From Pseudarthrobacter enclensis (GTDB lineage: Bacteria > Actinomycetota > Actinomycetes > Actinomycetales > Micrococcaceae): a stretch of 64,000 nt of DNA. Positions 1-8,297 of this stretch are shown in pieces. Positions within the stretch are counted from its first letter, which is position 1. Every line of letters starts with the position of its first letter. A program made the position numbers and the translations under genes. The notes below the pieces were generated by a model. The model was not told the origin of the DNA, did no database searches, and saw nothing but the letters and a program-made list of their open reading frames with translations. The stretch lies in NCBI RefSeq assembly GCF_030811655.1, contig NZ_JAUSRE010000012.1:1-64000 (forward strand), given 5' to 3'.

Positions 1-660
1 GCGTCGCGGACGGGTCCGTTGGGGGAGACCTGGGCTCCGGTAGCGGTGGACCAGATGACGGCTCCGTTTTGGAAGTTCTGGTAGCAGCCGCCGTCTTTCA
101 GTCCGCAGGTTACCGGTCCGGTCGGGTAGCCCAGGGTGCCTCCCTCGAAGCCGCTGGCCTGCCAGGCGTCGCGGACGGGTCCGTTGGGGGAGACCTGGGC
201 TCCGGTAGCGGTGGACCAGATGACGGCTCCGTTTTGGAAGTTCTGGTAGCAGCCGCCGTCCTTCAGTCCGCAGATCTGGGACGACGTCGGGTAGCCCAGG
301 GCGCCTCCCTCGAAACCGCTGGCCTGCCAGGCGTCGCGGATGGGTCCGTTGGTGGAGACCTGGGCTCCGGTAGCGGTGGACCAGATGATGGCTCCGTTTT
401 GGAAGTTCTGGTAGCAGCCGCCGTTCTTCAGCCCGCAGGTTTGATCTGAGGTGGGGTAGCCAAGGACGCCTCCCTCGAAACCGGAGGCTTTCCAGGCGTC
501 ACGGATAGACCCGTTTGGAGAGGCATGGGCGCCAGTGGCGGAAGACCATACGATCGCTCCACTGTCGAAATTCTGGTAGCAGCCACCGTCACGTAGACCA
601 CAAATTATTGAAGTTGTAGGCGATCCCAGACCCGGAGTCTGCATCTGGACGCTGCTTATG
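1..660 (-). repeat. Tandem 165-bp LGFP-coding repeats
   Basis: The same segment (GCGTCGCGGAYGGGTCCGTT and what follows) begins at 1, 166 and 331, an exact period of 165 bp or 55 codons. A diverged copy begins at 496. The first three copies are nearly identical at the DNA level, including silent positions, while the copy nearest the catalytic domain has drifted. This suggests recent duplication or gene conversion. The array runs off the left edge, so the total copy number is unknown. Confidence 0.9.
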
Positions 661-1754
661 GCCTGGTTGGCGGCCGCCGGCACCCCGGCTGCGGCGAAGG
701 CCTGGAGCCCGGCATAATCCCCGTTCCAGACGTTCGAGTCGCCAGCGAAAGGCCCGGTGCTGCTGTACTGCCAGATGCTGTAGGTGCCCCAGCTCGCTGG
801 TACCGCGCCGGCGTCGTTGCTCGGGGACCCTGGGTACGCTGCTACCCAAAGCGGGTAGTCGCTGAAGGCTGTCTGGTTGCCCAGGCACTGGTTCCACCAG
901 CTGGTGTTGGTGTAGATGGCCGGGAGCCGCCCAGTCAGTGACAGCATTGTGTTGCCGAAGTCCTGCACCCAGGAAGACAATTGGTCTGCCGACATGTTGT
1001 AGCAGGTGTTGCCGAAGTAGAAACCGTTGATGGTCCGGCCCTCGTAGGGGTTGAATTCGAAGTCAAGAACCGGGGGCATCGTGTAGCCGTCCGCAGTCCA
1101 GCCGCCGCCATTCTGCACGAAGTAGCGGGCCTGGTCTGCTCCGGAGGACCAGTTCGGGATGGCAAAGTGGTAGGCGCCGCGGATCATGCCCACGTTTCGC
1201 GAACCTTGGTACTGGGAGCTGAACTGGTCATTGGTGAAGTAGTTGCCTTCTGATGCCTTCACATACGCGAATCTGGCGCCCATGTTCCATTGCTGCTGCC
1301 AGTCGACATTGGTCTGGTAGGCGCTGACGTCAAGTCCCTGCACACCGAACGTCGGCATCCAGGTTCCCTGCGTCGTCAGTGACTCCGCGCTAAGGCGTTT
1401 CACGCCCGTAGTATTCGCGGAAGCCGTCACCCGGGCTGAGCGCTGACCCATCTCGGCACCCTTGCCGACGGCCTCGGCCATGGTCTGGGACGCTGACGGG
1501 GACGGAGATGGCGCCGCGCTTGGCTTAGGGGTGGTCGTTGCCGTTGCCGTCGCCGTTGCCTGGGCAGTCGTCGGTGGCGGCGTAGCCGCGGGCTGCGACG
1601 TCGGCGCAGTAGCCGAAGGTGACGGCGACGGGCTGGAATCGGTGGCGAAGGCGACCCCGCTCAGACCCGGGCCTGCCAACAAGGAGCCCACGAGGGCGAG
1701 GAGCCCGAAGAATTTCAGGGCTGGGCGACGGGACTGAGACAGGTTCCGCTTCAT
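1..1754 (-). CDS. Secreted GH25 muramidase with LGFP repeats (3' part off the window)
   Basis: This is a cell-wall lysozyme of family GH25 (N-acetylmuramidase) that is exported and probably wall-attached. The ATG at 1754 follows a CTCCGGAG ribosome site. Residues 1-38 look like a signal peptide, and SRRPALK at 8-14 resembles a twin-arginine motif. A low-complexity Pro/Ser/Thr/Ala linker covers about 39-90. The GH25 domain starts near 136: GLDVSAYQ with Asp142, then VLDFEF with Asp231 and Glu233, the expected catalytic DxE pair. The C-terminal part consists of LGFP-type repeats of 55 residues (motifs GGCYQNFQNGAIIWS and GGALGYPTS). LGFP repeats are known from actinobacterial wall proteins and are thought to anchor to the envelope. 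No stop codon is reached before position 1, so the protein is at least 584 residues. The gene diverges from the Tad cluster. Confidence 0.9.
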   Translation of the reverse strand, partial: MKRNLSQSRRPALKFFGLLALVGSLLAGPGLSGVAFATDSSPSPSPSATAPTSQPAATPPPTTAQATATATATTTPKPSAAPSPSPSASQTMAEAVGKGAEMGQRSARVTASANTTGVKRLSAESLTTQGTWMPTFGVQGLDVSAYQTNVDWQQQWNMGARFAYVKASEGNYFTNDQFSSQYQGSRNVGMIRGAYHFAIPNWSSGADQARYFVQNGGGWTADGYTMPPVLDFEFNPYEGRTINGFYFGNTCYNMSADQLSSWVQDFGNTMLSLTGRLPAIYTNTSWWNQCLGNQTAFSDYPLWVAAYPGSPSNDAGAVPASWGTYSIWQYSSTGPFAGDSNVWNGDYAGLQAFAAAGVPAAANQAISSVQMQTPGLGSPTTSIICGLRDGGCYQNFDSGAIVWSSATGAHASPNGSIRDAWKASGFEGGVLGYPTSDQTCGLKNGGCYQNFQNGAIIWSTATGAQVSTNGPIRDAWQASGFEGGALGYPTSSQICGLKDGGCYQNFQNGAVIWSTATGAQVSPNGPVRDAWQASGFEGGTLGYPTGPVTCGLKDGGCYQNFQNGAVIWSTATGAQVSPNGPVRD

Positions 1755-2072
1755 ATTTGCTCCGGAGACATTGCGGCGCTCCCCCAAGCGCCCCTTTGGA
1801 TACTGCTCAGGTGTTTCCCCCAGGAAGCCACCTGATAGTGCTATTTCGATAAACAACGCGCTCACCTTAGCACCGGTGTTACTGGGGGAACTAGTGGTTC
1901 TGGTGTTACTTATGTGAATCTTGCGGGGCTCCCTGCTGAATCCTCACACCAACTGGTGGGAATCTTGAGGTTGTTCGTTTATCCACAAACGGGCTGGATG
2001 ACTTGTTGTGGCGATGCCCCTCTCCCTAGGCTGTAACCCAGTCGCACTGCCTCCATCGGGGGCGGCCGTTGT
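1755..2072. other. Divergent intergenic region between the muramidase and tad genes
   Basis: No gene was found in these 318 bases. A promoter for the tad operon is plausible: TTGTTG at 2003-2008 and TAGGCT at 2027-2032 with an 18-base spacer. On the minus strand the muramidase leader can form two hairpins (1807-1835 and 1775-1792), described in a separate entry. Confidence 0.5.
1775..1835 (-). promoter_or_regulatory. Structured 5' leader of the GH25 gene (two hairpins)
   Basis: Read on the minus strand, TCAGGTG (1835-1829) pairs with CACCTGA (1813-1807), with an inner TTCC/GGAA pairing. Further downstream GGCGCT (1792-1787) pairs with AGCGCC (1780-1775), and the ribosome site follows about 10 bases later. 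Riboswitches such as the c-di-AMP class often precede actinobacterial wall hydrolases, but I could not match this leader to a known class. Confidence 0.4.
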
Positions 2073-3308
2073 ATGGGGGAACATATGGATGCGCTGGAAA
2101 TTGTCGAGGACGAAGTCCGCGAACTTATCCGCCGGCGAGGGCTGGACCCGCTCACGCAGGCCGGCGAGGTTCGACGCCTGGTCGAAGCCGTGGTCTCCGA
2201 CTATGACGAACGCACGCTGGTGGGTCCGCTGCCGCCCCTTGGTCCTCTTGACGCCGCGCGCCGATTCCTCTTTGACGCCGTCGCAGGTTTCGGCGTGCTC
2301 CAACCTCTGCTTGATGATCCATCCGTCGAAGAAATTTGGCTGAATGCCCCCAACGAAATCTTCGTGGCACGTAATGGCGAGTCAGAACTGACGTCTTTGA
2401 CTCTCTCCGAACAGCAGGTGCGTGATCTCGTGGAGCGCATGCTTAAGAGCTCGGGAAGACGGCTCGACATGTCGTCGCCCTTTGTAGACGCTGCGCTTCC
2501 CGACGGGTCCAGGCTCCACGTCGTCATTCCGGACGTTACGCGCCGCCACTGGGCAGTGAATATCAGGAAATTCGTTGTCAGGGCGAGCCGTCTGGAGCAT
2601 CTCGTAGAACTCGGCACCCTCACCGCACACGCTGCTCGTTTCCTCGGCGCGGCCGTAGCAAGCGGCCTCAACATACTCGTCTCAGGCGCAACCCAGGCAG
2701 GCAAGACGACCATGCTGAACTGCCTGGCGGCCGATATTGGAAGCAGGGAACGTGTCATTACGGTCGAGGAAATCTTTGAGTTGCAGTTTCCGCTCCGCGA
2801 CGTTGTAGGACTTCAGTGTCGTCAACCAAACCTTGAAGGTGAGGGGGAAATCCCACTTCGCCGGCTGGTCAAGGAGGCATTGCGAATGCGTCCGGACCGC
2901 CTGGTAGTTGGGGAGGTACGGGAAGCCGAAAGCCTGGACATGCTCATTGCGCTCAACAGCGGCCTTCCCGGAATGTGCACCGTCCACGCCAATTCGGCGT
3001 ACGACGCCGTGACTAAAATCTGCACACTTCCGCTTTTGGCCGGGGACAACATCTCAAGTGCGTTCGTGGTCCCGACTGTTGCGTCGTGCATAGATCTCGT
3101 GGTGCATTGCAGCAGGCATGGTGACGGCCGGCGCCTAGTAACCCAAATCCTGTCGCTGGGTCGCCGCGTGGAAAACGGCGTGATCGAGTCATCGCTGGTC
3201 TTTGCCCTGGAGGACGGTGTTCTGCAGGCCCGGGCGAACGCGATGCCCGCTGCCGAGAAATTTTCGCAGGCAGGGTACGACGTTTCGGCACTGCTGGATC
3301 CGCGATGA
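2073..3308 (+). CDS. tadA: TadA/CpaF-type secretion ATPase
   Basis: This is the hexameric ATPase that powers assembly of Tad/Flp-type pili (type II/IV secretion ATPase family, CpaF/VirB11-like), acting at the cytoplasmic face of the membrane. The Walker A motif GATQAGKTT lies at about residues 207-215, followed by VITVEEIFEL and RPDRLVVGEVREAE (Walker B and Asp/His box region). At 411 residues it has normal length for the family. Two starts are possible: ATG 2073, or ATG 2085, which has GGGGGA just upstream. The stop overlaps the tadB start (ATGA at 3305). It heads a co-directional run of seven tad genes. No CpaE/TadZ-like gene precedes it in the window. Confidence 0.93.
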   Translation: MGEHMDALEIVEDEVRELIRRRGLDPLTQAGEVRRLVEAVVSDYDERTLVGPLPPLGPLDAARRFLFDAVAGFGVLQPLLDDPSVEEIWLNAPNEIFVARNGESELTSLTLSEQQVRDLVERMLKSSGRRLDMSSPFVDAALPDGSRLHVVIPDVTRRHWAVNIRKFVVRASRLEHLVELGTLTAHAARFLGAAVASGLNILVSGATQAGKTTMLNCLAADIGSRERVITVEEIFELQFPLRDVVGLQCRQPNLEGEGEIPLRRLVKEALRMRPDRLVVGEVREAESLDMLIALNSGLPGMCTVHANSAYDAVTKICTLPLLAGDNISSAFVVPTVASCIDLVVHCSRHGDGRRLVTQILSLGRRVENGVIESSLVFALEDGVLQARANAMPAAEKFSQAGYDVSALLDPR

Positions 3309-4162
3309 TCACCGCGCTGGCCGGAACAGTGGGGGGCGTTGGCTTCTTCCTCATCTGGTGGTCCTGCTGGGAGACCCCTGCCCGCGGAGACCGGGAACGT
3401 AAGCCTGGTCGCCTGGCTGACCTGCTCGCTGCCGCGGGCGTGGACAAGGTATCGCCCCGGGGTTTGGCCGGTACGTGCCTGGGGCTTGGTATTTTCGTGG
3501 CACTCGTCTTCTACGCCCTCAGCCGGTCTTGGCCGATAGCCGGTTGCTTCAGCCTTTTTGGAGCCTGGCTGCCGATCACAATTCTCCGCTGGCGGGCCAA
3601 AAAGAGGATGGCCATGCTGCGCCAACTCTGGCCTGATGTTGTGGACCATCTCCGGTCGGCGATCCGTGCAGGGCTTCCAATGCCGGAGGCCCTTATCCAG
3701 CTCGGAGATAAAGGACCTGAGGAACTGCGGCCGGTGTTCCGCGAGTTTGGTGCCGACTACCGTGCGGGAGGCCAGTTTGACGGTTCTCTCAACGAGCTGA
3801 AGCAGCGGCTCGCTGATCCGGTTGCCGACCGTATCATCGAGGCGCTCCGGCTGACGCGGGAAGTTGGGGGCTCGGACCTCGGGAAGCTTCTTGGTACTCT
3901 GGCCGAATTCCTGCGCGAGAACGCCCGGACACGCAGTGAGCTTGAAGCCCGGCAGTCCTGGACAATCAACGCAGCCAGGCTTGCCGTCGCTGCGCCCTGG
4001 ATCGTCATGCTTCTTCTTGCAACCAGGCCGGAAGCAATCCAGGCCTACAACACGCCTGTGGGGGCTGTGGTTCTGCTGGGCGGTTTGGTGGTCTCGCTGA
4101 TCTGCTACACGGTCATGCTGAAGATCGGGGCCCTACCGCAGGATGAAAGGGTCCTCCGATGA
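3305..4162 (+). CDS. tadB: TadB-like inner-membrane platform protein
   Basis: This integral membrane protein carries a GspF/T2SSF domain and, with TadC, should form the platform on which the pilus is built. It has an N-terminal hydrophobic segment (residues 1-20), a pair of segments near 55-95, then a soluble helical T2SSF domain (LWPDVVDHLRSAIRAGLPM and FGADYRAGGQFDGSLNEL) and C-terminal membrane helices. The length of 285 residues is usual. It overlaps tadA by ATGA at 3305 and tadC by ATGA at 4159, indicating translational coupling. Confidence 0.88.
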   Translation: MITALAGTVGGVGFFLIWWSCWETPARGDRERKPGRLADLLAAAGVDKVSPRGLAGTCLGLGIFVALVFYALSRSWPIAGCFSLFGAWLPITILRWRAKKRMAMLRQLWPDVVDHLRSAIRAGLPMPEALIQLGDKGPEELRPVFREFGADYRAGGQFDGSLNELKQRLADPVADRIIEALRLTREVGGSDLGKLLGTLAEFLRENARTRSELEARQSWTINAARLAVAAPWIVMLLLATRPEAIQAYNTPVGAVVLLGGLVVSLICYTVMLKIGALPQDERVLR

Positions 4163-5100
4163 TGGTCATGTCCCCAGGAGCTGTAATCTGCGGTGTAGGT
4201 CTTGGACTCGGTTTATGGCTTGTCATCTTCCGTTCACCGCCGATGCGCCCCATGACGCTTTCAGAGCGGATTGAGCCCCAGCTGAAATCACAGAACCTGG
4301 AATCGCGGCTCCTGCGCACCAGTGAGCAGAACCTGACACCCTTCGGCCCCCTCGAGCGCATCCTTCGTCCCGTCTTCCAGGAGTGGCGGTCGGCCCTGGG
4401 CAAGTTCAACCCTTCTCCTGGCGCAACGGGCCGGAGGCTGGCACAGGCGGGCTTCAATAAATCGCCCATCGACTTTCGCGCAGAGCAATTGCTTTGGGCA
4501 GCGGGCGGATTCATCCTCTCGCTGATCTTTATCCTTCTTGGAGCAGCAGCGGGCAGGGTCAGCCCGATCATTTCGGCCGTGATAGTCATCGGCAGCGCTG
4601 CAGGAGGGTTTGTACTCCGGGACTACTGGCTGGGTGTCCAGGTGCGTCGGCGCGAAACCAGGATGATGGCAGAGTTTCCCAGCCTTGCCGAGTTGATGGC
4701 ACTCGCTGTGGGTGCAGGGGAGAGCGCTGCAGGGGCTTTGGACCGCGTCTGCAGGAGCGCGAACGGCGAACTGTCCCGGGAATTCTCGAGAATCCTCACA
4801 GAGACAAGGGCCGGCAAACCCTTGGTCCTGGCACTGCAGGAATTTTCCGCGCGCACCGACCTTGCGCCGTTGGTCCGGTTCATGGACGGAATCATTGTCG
4901 CGGTCGAGCGAGGGACACCACTGGCCGACGTACTCCGTGCACAGGCGCAGGACGTCCGCGATACGGCCAAGCGCGACCTGATGGAGGCCGCAGGAAAGAA
5001 GGAAATCGCCATGATGGTGCCCCTGGTTTTCGGAGTGCTTCCCCTGACCGTCGTGTTTGCGGTCTTCCCGGGCCTCGCCGCAATCAACCTGGGGTTCTGA
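4159..5100 (+). CDS. tadC: TadC-like inner-membrane platform protein
   Basis: This is the second GspF-domain membrane protein of the Tad machine and the partner of TadB. There is an N-terminal membrane segment, a soluble stretch, two hydrophobic segments around residues 110-160, a T2SSF domain (EFPSLAELMALAVGAGESA, residues near 172-190), and a C-terminal hydrophobic hairpin (MMVPLVFGVLPLTVVFAVFP). At 313 residues it matches the family. The start overlaps the tadB stop by four bases. A 70-base gap follows before the small pilin gene. Confidence 0.88.
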   Translation: MMVMSPGAVICGVGLGLGLWLVIFRSPPMRPMTLSERIEPQLKSQNLESRLLRTSEQNLTPFGPLERILRPVFQEWRSALGKFNPSPGATGRRLAQAGFNKSPIDFRAEQLLWAAGGFILSLIFILLGAAAGRVSPIISAVIVIGSAAGGFVLRDYWLGVQVRRRETRMMAEFPSLAELMALAVGAGESAAGALDRVCRSANGELSREFSRILTETRAGKPLVLALQEFSARTDLAPLVRFMDGIIVAVERGTPLADVLRAQAQDVRDTAKRDLMEAAGKKEIAMMVPLVFGVLPLTVVFAVFPGLAAINLGF

Positions 5101-5170
5101 TGGAAGCAAGAACCGAAATTTCGACTCGACGACTTCAAATCCCCTTCAAGGAACAGGAATAGGACGCAAG

Positions 5171-5473
5171 ATGAAAAACATGGGAACCCGCTGTGCGATG
5201 CTGCTTCTTGGCCTTGGGATGCTGTTGCAGGTAGGGATGACCCGGTCGGTTCGGCCTTCGCGTATGCAAGGCGGCATCACACAGAGCCGCGGGAGGCGGA
5301 ATGCCGGCCAATCCACGTGGCCGGCCCCGAATGACGACCGGGAGCGGGGCGACGTGCCGGGCTGGGTGATGATAACCCTGATGTCAGCGGTGCTGGTGGC
5401 AGCACTGCTGGCTCTCGCCGGCCCCGCCCTGGAGGCCATGTTCAACCAGGCCATGGACAAAGTGGGGAACTGA
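5171..5473 (+). CDS. Small Flp-like pilin of the Tad cluster
   Basis: This is a 100-residue protein in the position where Tad loci encode the major Flp pilin. I chose ATG 5171, preceded by AGGACG at 5161-5166, because upstream in-frame starts lie inside tadC. There is a hydrophobic N-terminal helix, a polar middle and then ERGDVPGWVMITLMSAVLVA, one transmembrane helix preceded by Glu-Arg-Gly as in class III prepilins, where a TadV-like peptidase cuts after Gly. The usual Glu at +5 and Tyr at +6 are not seen, so it is an atypical Flp relative. It could instead be a minor assembly protein. No prepilin peptidase gene is present in the window. Confidence 0.65.
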   Translation: MKNMGTRCAMLLLGLGMLLQVGMTRSVRPSRMQGGITQSRGRRNAGQSTWPAPNDDRERGDVPGWVMITLMSAVLVAALLALAGPALEAMFNQAMDKVGN

Positions 5474-5476
5474 CCC

Positions 5477-5914
5477 GTGAGCTCCGCTCAGGGGTCGAAG
5501 GTGCATCCGCGCCTGCACCTCGGCGTGGCGCCGGAGTTGTCCCGGCCGGGGGAGCGGGGGGCAGCGGTCGTGGACTTCGTTCTGGTTGGCGGACTGCTGA
5601 CGATGTTCTTCCTTGCCATCATGCAGCTGACCCTCGTCTTGCACGTCCGGAACACCCTCATCGATGCTGCGGCATCGGGTGCCCGGTACGGAACACTTGC
5701 TGACAGGAACGCCTCCGATGCTGAAGAACGAACCCGAAGCCTCATAAGCGTGGCCCTCAACCCGGGCTTCGCGGAACGGGTCAGTACCCGGGAGGTGAAC
5801 GTCCACGGCATGCGCACCCTGGAAGTTACAGTGCGCTCTCCCATGCCCGTCATCGGTCTGATCGGGCCGCGGGACATGTTGGAGGTGAAGGGGCATGCGG
5901 CTGTCCAGCCCTGA
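5477..5914 (+). CDS. TadE-like pseudopilin
   Basis: This is a 145-residue TadE-family pseudopilin with one N-terminal membrane helix (ERGAAVVDFVLVGGLLTMFF, residues about 26-45) preceded by Glu-Arg-Gly, then an extracytoplasmic domain. TadE-type proteins are processed like Flp pilin and are thought to prime or regulate pilus assembly. The start is GTG 5477, three bases after the previous stop. The next gene starts inside its 3' end (5895), a 20-base overlap. Confidence 0.8.
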   Translation: MSSAQGSKVHPRLHLGVAPELSRPGERGAAVVDFVLVGGLLTMFFLAIMQLTLVLHVRNTLIDAAASGARYGTLADRNASDAEERTRSLISVALNPGFAERVSTREVNVHGMRTLEVTVRSPMPVIGLIGPRDMLEVKGHAAVQP

Positions 5915-6509
5915 TTCGCGCGGCTTCAACCCGCTGCCCGGTTCCACGCTTTACGTTCGCTTCAAGATCCGCCTCTCCGGCGCGCTGTGCCGCGAAACGG
6001 AGACGGACTTCGACCCGGATACGGGGACGAACCAGGGGCCGGCGCGACGTGCCGTGCGCGGGGACATCCACCGCGGGCAGCAGACGGCGCAGCAGGGCTC
6101 CGGGCTTGAAGAGGGGAGTGCCATTGTGGAGTTTACGTTCCTGGCACTTCTGCTCATGGTCCCGCTGGTGTACTTCGTCATCACGGTCAGCCAGATCCAA
6201 GGTGGCTCCTTCGCGGTGGTGGGCGCTGCAGACCAGGCGGCCAAGGTCTACATTGTCCAACCCGATGCCGCCACCGCCCAAGCTGCTGCAGAGCGGGCCG
6301 TGGCCCTGGCCCTTTCCGATTTCGGGCACCAACCGAACCGGGCCAGCGTGACCACGTCCTGCAATCCAGCCGACTGCCAGGCGGCGGGCAGCACGGTAAC
6401 GGTGAACGTCAGCCTCCGCGTCGCGCTGCCGTTCATGCCATTTGCTGAAGGATTGTCTGCCACAGAGGTCACCGCTTCTTCCACGCAACTGGTGGGCCGT
6501 TACCGGTGA
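5895..6509 (+). CDS. Second TadE-like pseudopilin
   Basis: This 204-residue TadE-like protein has an unusually long N-terminal stretch of about 70 polar residues before EEGSAIVEFTFLALLLMVPL, the typical class III prepilin helix with Gly and Glu in place. The extracytoplasmic part has a Cys pair (TTSCNPADCQ) that could form a disulfide. ATG 5895 has GGAGGTGAAGG upstream. A shorter start inside the same frame, nearer the helix, cannot be excluded. The stop overlaps the next start as GTGA at 6506. Confidence 0.78.
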   Translation: MRLSSPDSRGFNPLPGSTLYVRFKIRLSGALCRETETDFDPDTGTNQGPARRAVRGDIHRGQQTAQQGSGLEEGSAIVEFTFLALLLMVPLVYFVITVSQIQGGSFAVVGAADQAAKVYIVQPDAATAQAAAERAVALALSDFGHQPNRASVTTSCNPADCQAAGSTVTVNVSLRVALPFMPFAEGLSATEVTASSTQLVGRYR

Positions 6510-6952
6510 GGCGCGACGAACGGGACGAAAGCGGCCAGTTGATGGTGATGATCCTGGGTTACGTGGTTTTGGCGCTGTTGGTCGCCACGGTCGTTGTAGG
6601 CATTTCCGCCGTATATCTGGAGCACAAACGGCTGCTGTCCCTGGCGGACGGAGCTTCCCTTGCCGCGGCAGACAGCTACACCCTGGGCGAAGTCGCAACA
6701 CAGGGCGGAAGCCCTTCAGCCGTGCTTAACCCCGCGCGGATCCGGAATGTGGCTGCCGATTTCGTTGCCCGAAGTCCTGCATCCCAGCGTTTTTCGGACC
6801 TTGCCGTCACGGGAGCGACGGGGACGCCGGACGGCTCCACCGCCGTCGTGGTCCTCAGCGCGGCCGTGCATCCGCCGGTGGTCAACTTCCTCATTCCAGA
6901 CGGCATCCGGATCGAGGCGACGTCAATAGCCCGCTCCCGGTTGACGCGATAG
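6506..6952 (+). CDS. TadG-like (Rv3660c-neighbour type) pseudopilin
   Basis: This is a 148-residue protein with an N-terminal hydrophobic helix (DESGQLMVMILGYVVLALLV) and a short extracytoplasmic domain beginning EHKRLLSLADGASLAAAD. This resembles the helicase/secretion neighbourhood or TadG-like family in actinobacterial tad loci, where the ADGAALAAA motif is typical. It starts at GTG 6506, overlapping the previous stop, and ends the pilus operon. The prfB promoter follows directly, so the operon probably ends here, though no strong terminator hairpin is visible. Confidence 0.7.
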   Translation: MRRDERDESGQLMVMILGYVVLALLVATVVVGISAVYLEHKRLLSLADGASLAAADSYTLGEVATQGGSPSAVLNPARIRNVAADFVARSPASQRFSDLAVTGATGTPDGSTAVVVLSAAVHPPVVNFLIPDGIRIEATSIARSRLTR

Positions 6953-6981
6953 CCGCACCGGGGCAGTATGCGCCGATAGCG

Positions 6982-6987
6982 TAGGCT
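6982..6987 (+). promoter_or_regulatory. -10 element of prfB
   Basis: TAGGCT lies nine bases upstream of the prfB ATG and there is no purine-rich ribosome site between them. This suggests a transcript that starts at or a few bases before the start codon. Confidence 0.45.
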
Positions 6988-6996
6988 TAAACGACC

Positions 6997-8112
6997 ATGG
7001 CCAATATTGATTTTTCCGCTGAAATCCGCGCGCTCCGCGCCACCTACGAGTCCATCGAACGCGTGACCGACATCGAAGCGCTCAAGGAGGACATCGCCGA
7101 ACTCAGCGAACGGGCAGGGGAGCCGGATCTTTGGGACGATCCTGCCGCGGCCCAGAAAATCACTTCCCGGCTGTCCCATCGCCAGTCGGAGCTTGAGCGC
7201 CTCACCAACCTCCAGTCCCGGATTGACGACCTCGAAGTGCTGGTGGAACTCGGCCAGGACGAGGACGACGCCGACTCGATGGGGGAGGCCGCGGCCGAAC
7301 TCGAATCCATCAAGAAGGCCCTCAAGGACCTGGAAGTGGTCACCCTGCTGTCAGGGGAATATGACGAGCGCGAAGCCGTGGTCTCCATCCGTGCGGGAGC
7401 CGGCGGAGTCGATGCAGCAGATTTCGCCGAAATGCTGATGCGCATGTACCTCCGTTGGGCCGAGCGTCACGGTTACCCCACGACGGTTATGGACACCTCG
7501 TACGCGGAGGAGGCCGGCCTGAAATCGGCCACGTTCGAGGTCAAGGCGCCGTACGCCTACGGCACCCTCAGCGTTGAAGCAGGAACCCACCGACTGGTCC
7601 GGATCAGCCCGTTCGACAACCAGGGCCGGCGCCAGACGTCGTTCGCAGCAGTGGAAGTCATCCCGCTGATCGAACAGACTGACTCCATCGACATCCCGGA
7701 CAACGAAATCAGGGTCGATGTATTCCGTTCGTCGGGCCCCGGCGGTCAGTCGGTTAACACCACCGACTCCGCGGTGCGCCTCACCCACATTCCTACCGGC
7801 ACCGTCGTGTCGATGCAGAACGAGAAGTCACAGCTCCAAAACCGGGCCGCGGCTATGCGCGTGCTGCAATCCCGGCTCCTCCTGCTCAAGAAAGAACAGG
7901 AAGACGCGGAGAAGAAGGCCCTGGCCGGGGACGTCAAAGCCTCCTGGGGCGACCAGATGCGTTCCTACGTCCTCAACCCGTACCAGATGGTGAAGGACCT
8001 GCGCACGGAACACGAAGTGGGCAACACGTCGGCAGTGTTCGACGGCGAGATCGACGACTTCATCGACGCCGGCATCCGCTGGCGTACTGATAACCGCAAC
8101 GCCGAAAAGTAG
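6997..8112 (+). CDS. prfB: Peptide chain release factor 2
   Basis: Release factor 2 recognises UGA and UAA stop codons and triggers peptide release on the ribosome. The tripeptide anticodon SPF is at residues 204-206 and the peptidyl-transferase motif GGQ at 249-251 within [20 protein letters not shown]. The length of 371 residues is standard. The frame is open from ATG 6997 with no internal UGA, so the programmed +1 frameshift used by many bacteria to autoregulate RF2 is absent here. It precedes ftsE, as in many actinobacteria, across a 185-base gap. Confidence 0.96.
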   Translation: MANIDFSAEIRALRATYESIERVTDIEALKEDIAELSERAGEPDLWDDPAAAQKITSRLSHRQSELERLTNLQSRIDDLEVLVELGQDEDDADSMGEAAAELESIKKALKDLEVVTLLSGEYDEREAVVSIRAGAGGVDAADFAEMLMRMYLRWAERHGYPTTVMDTSYAEEAGLKSATFEVKAPYAYGTLSVEAGTHRLVRISPFDNQGRRQTSFAAVEVIPLIEQTDSIDIPDNEIRVDVFRSSGPGGQSVNTTDSAVRLTHIPTGTVVSMQNEKSQLQNRAAAMRVLQSRLLLLKKEQEDAEKKALAGDVKASWGDQMRSYVLNPYQMVKDLRTEHEVGNTSAVFDGEIDDFIDAGIRWRTDNRNAEK

Positions 8113-8297
8113 CAGGCCGGCCCGCAGGTCGCCATCGGATCCGGCGACACGCCCCGGAAAGCCCGGCCAACCCCGGGCTGTCCTGCGTATAGTCGAGGGG
8201 CCGGGGCCCTACCTTCCCCCAACGAAAACCCGTGCACCGGCTGCAGAACTGGGCTGCGTCAGAAGGATCAGTCCTGCCCTGCAGGGTACTTAGGGCC

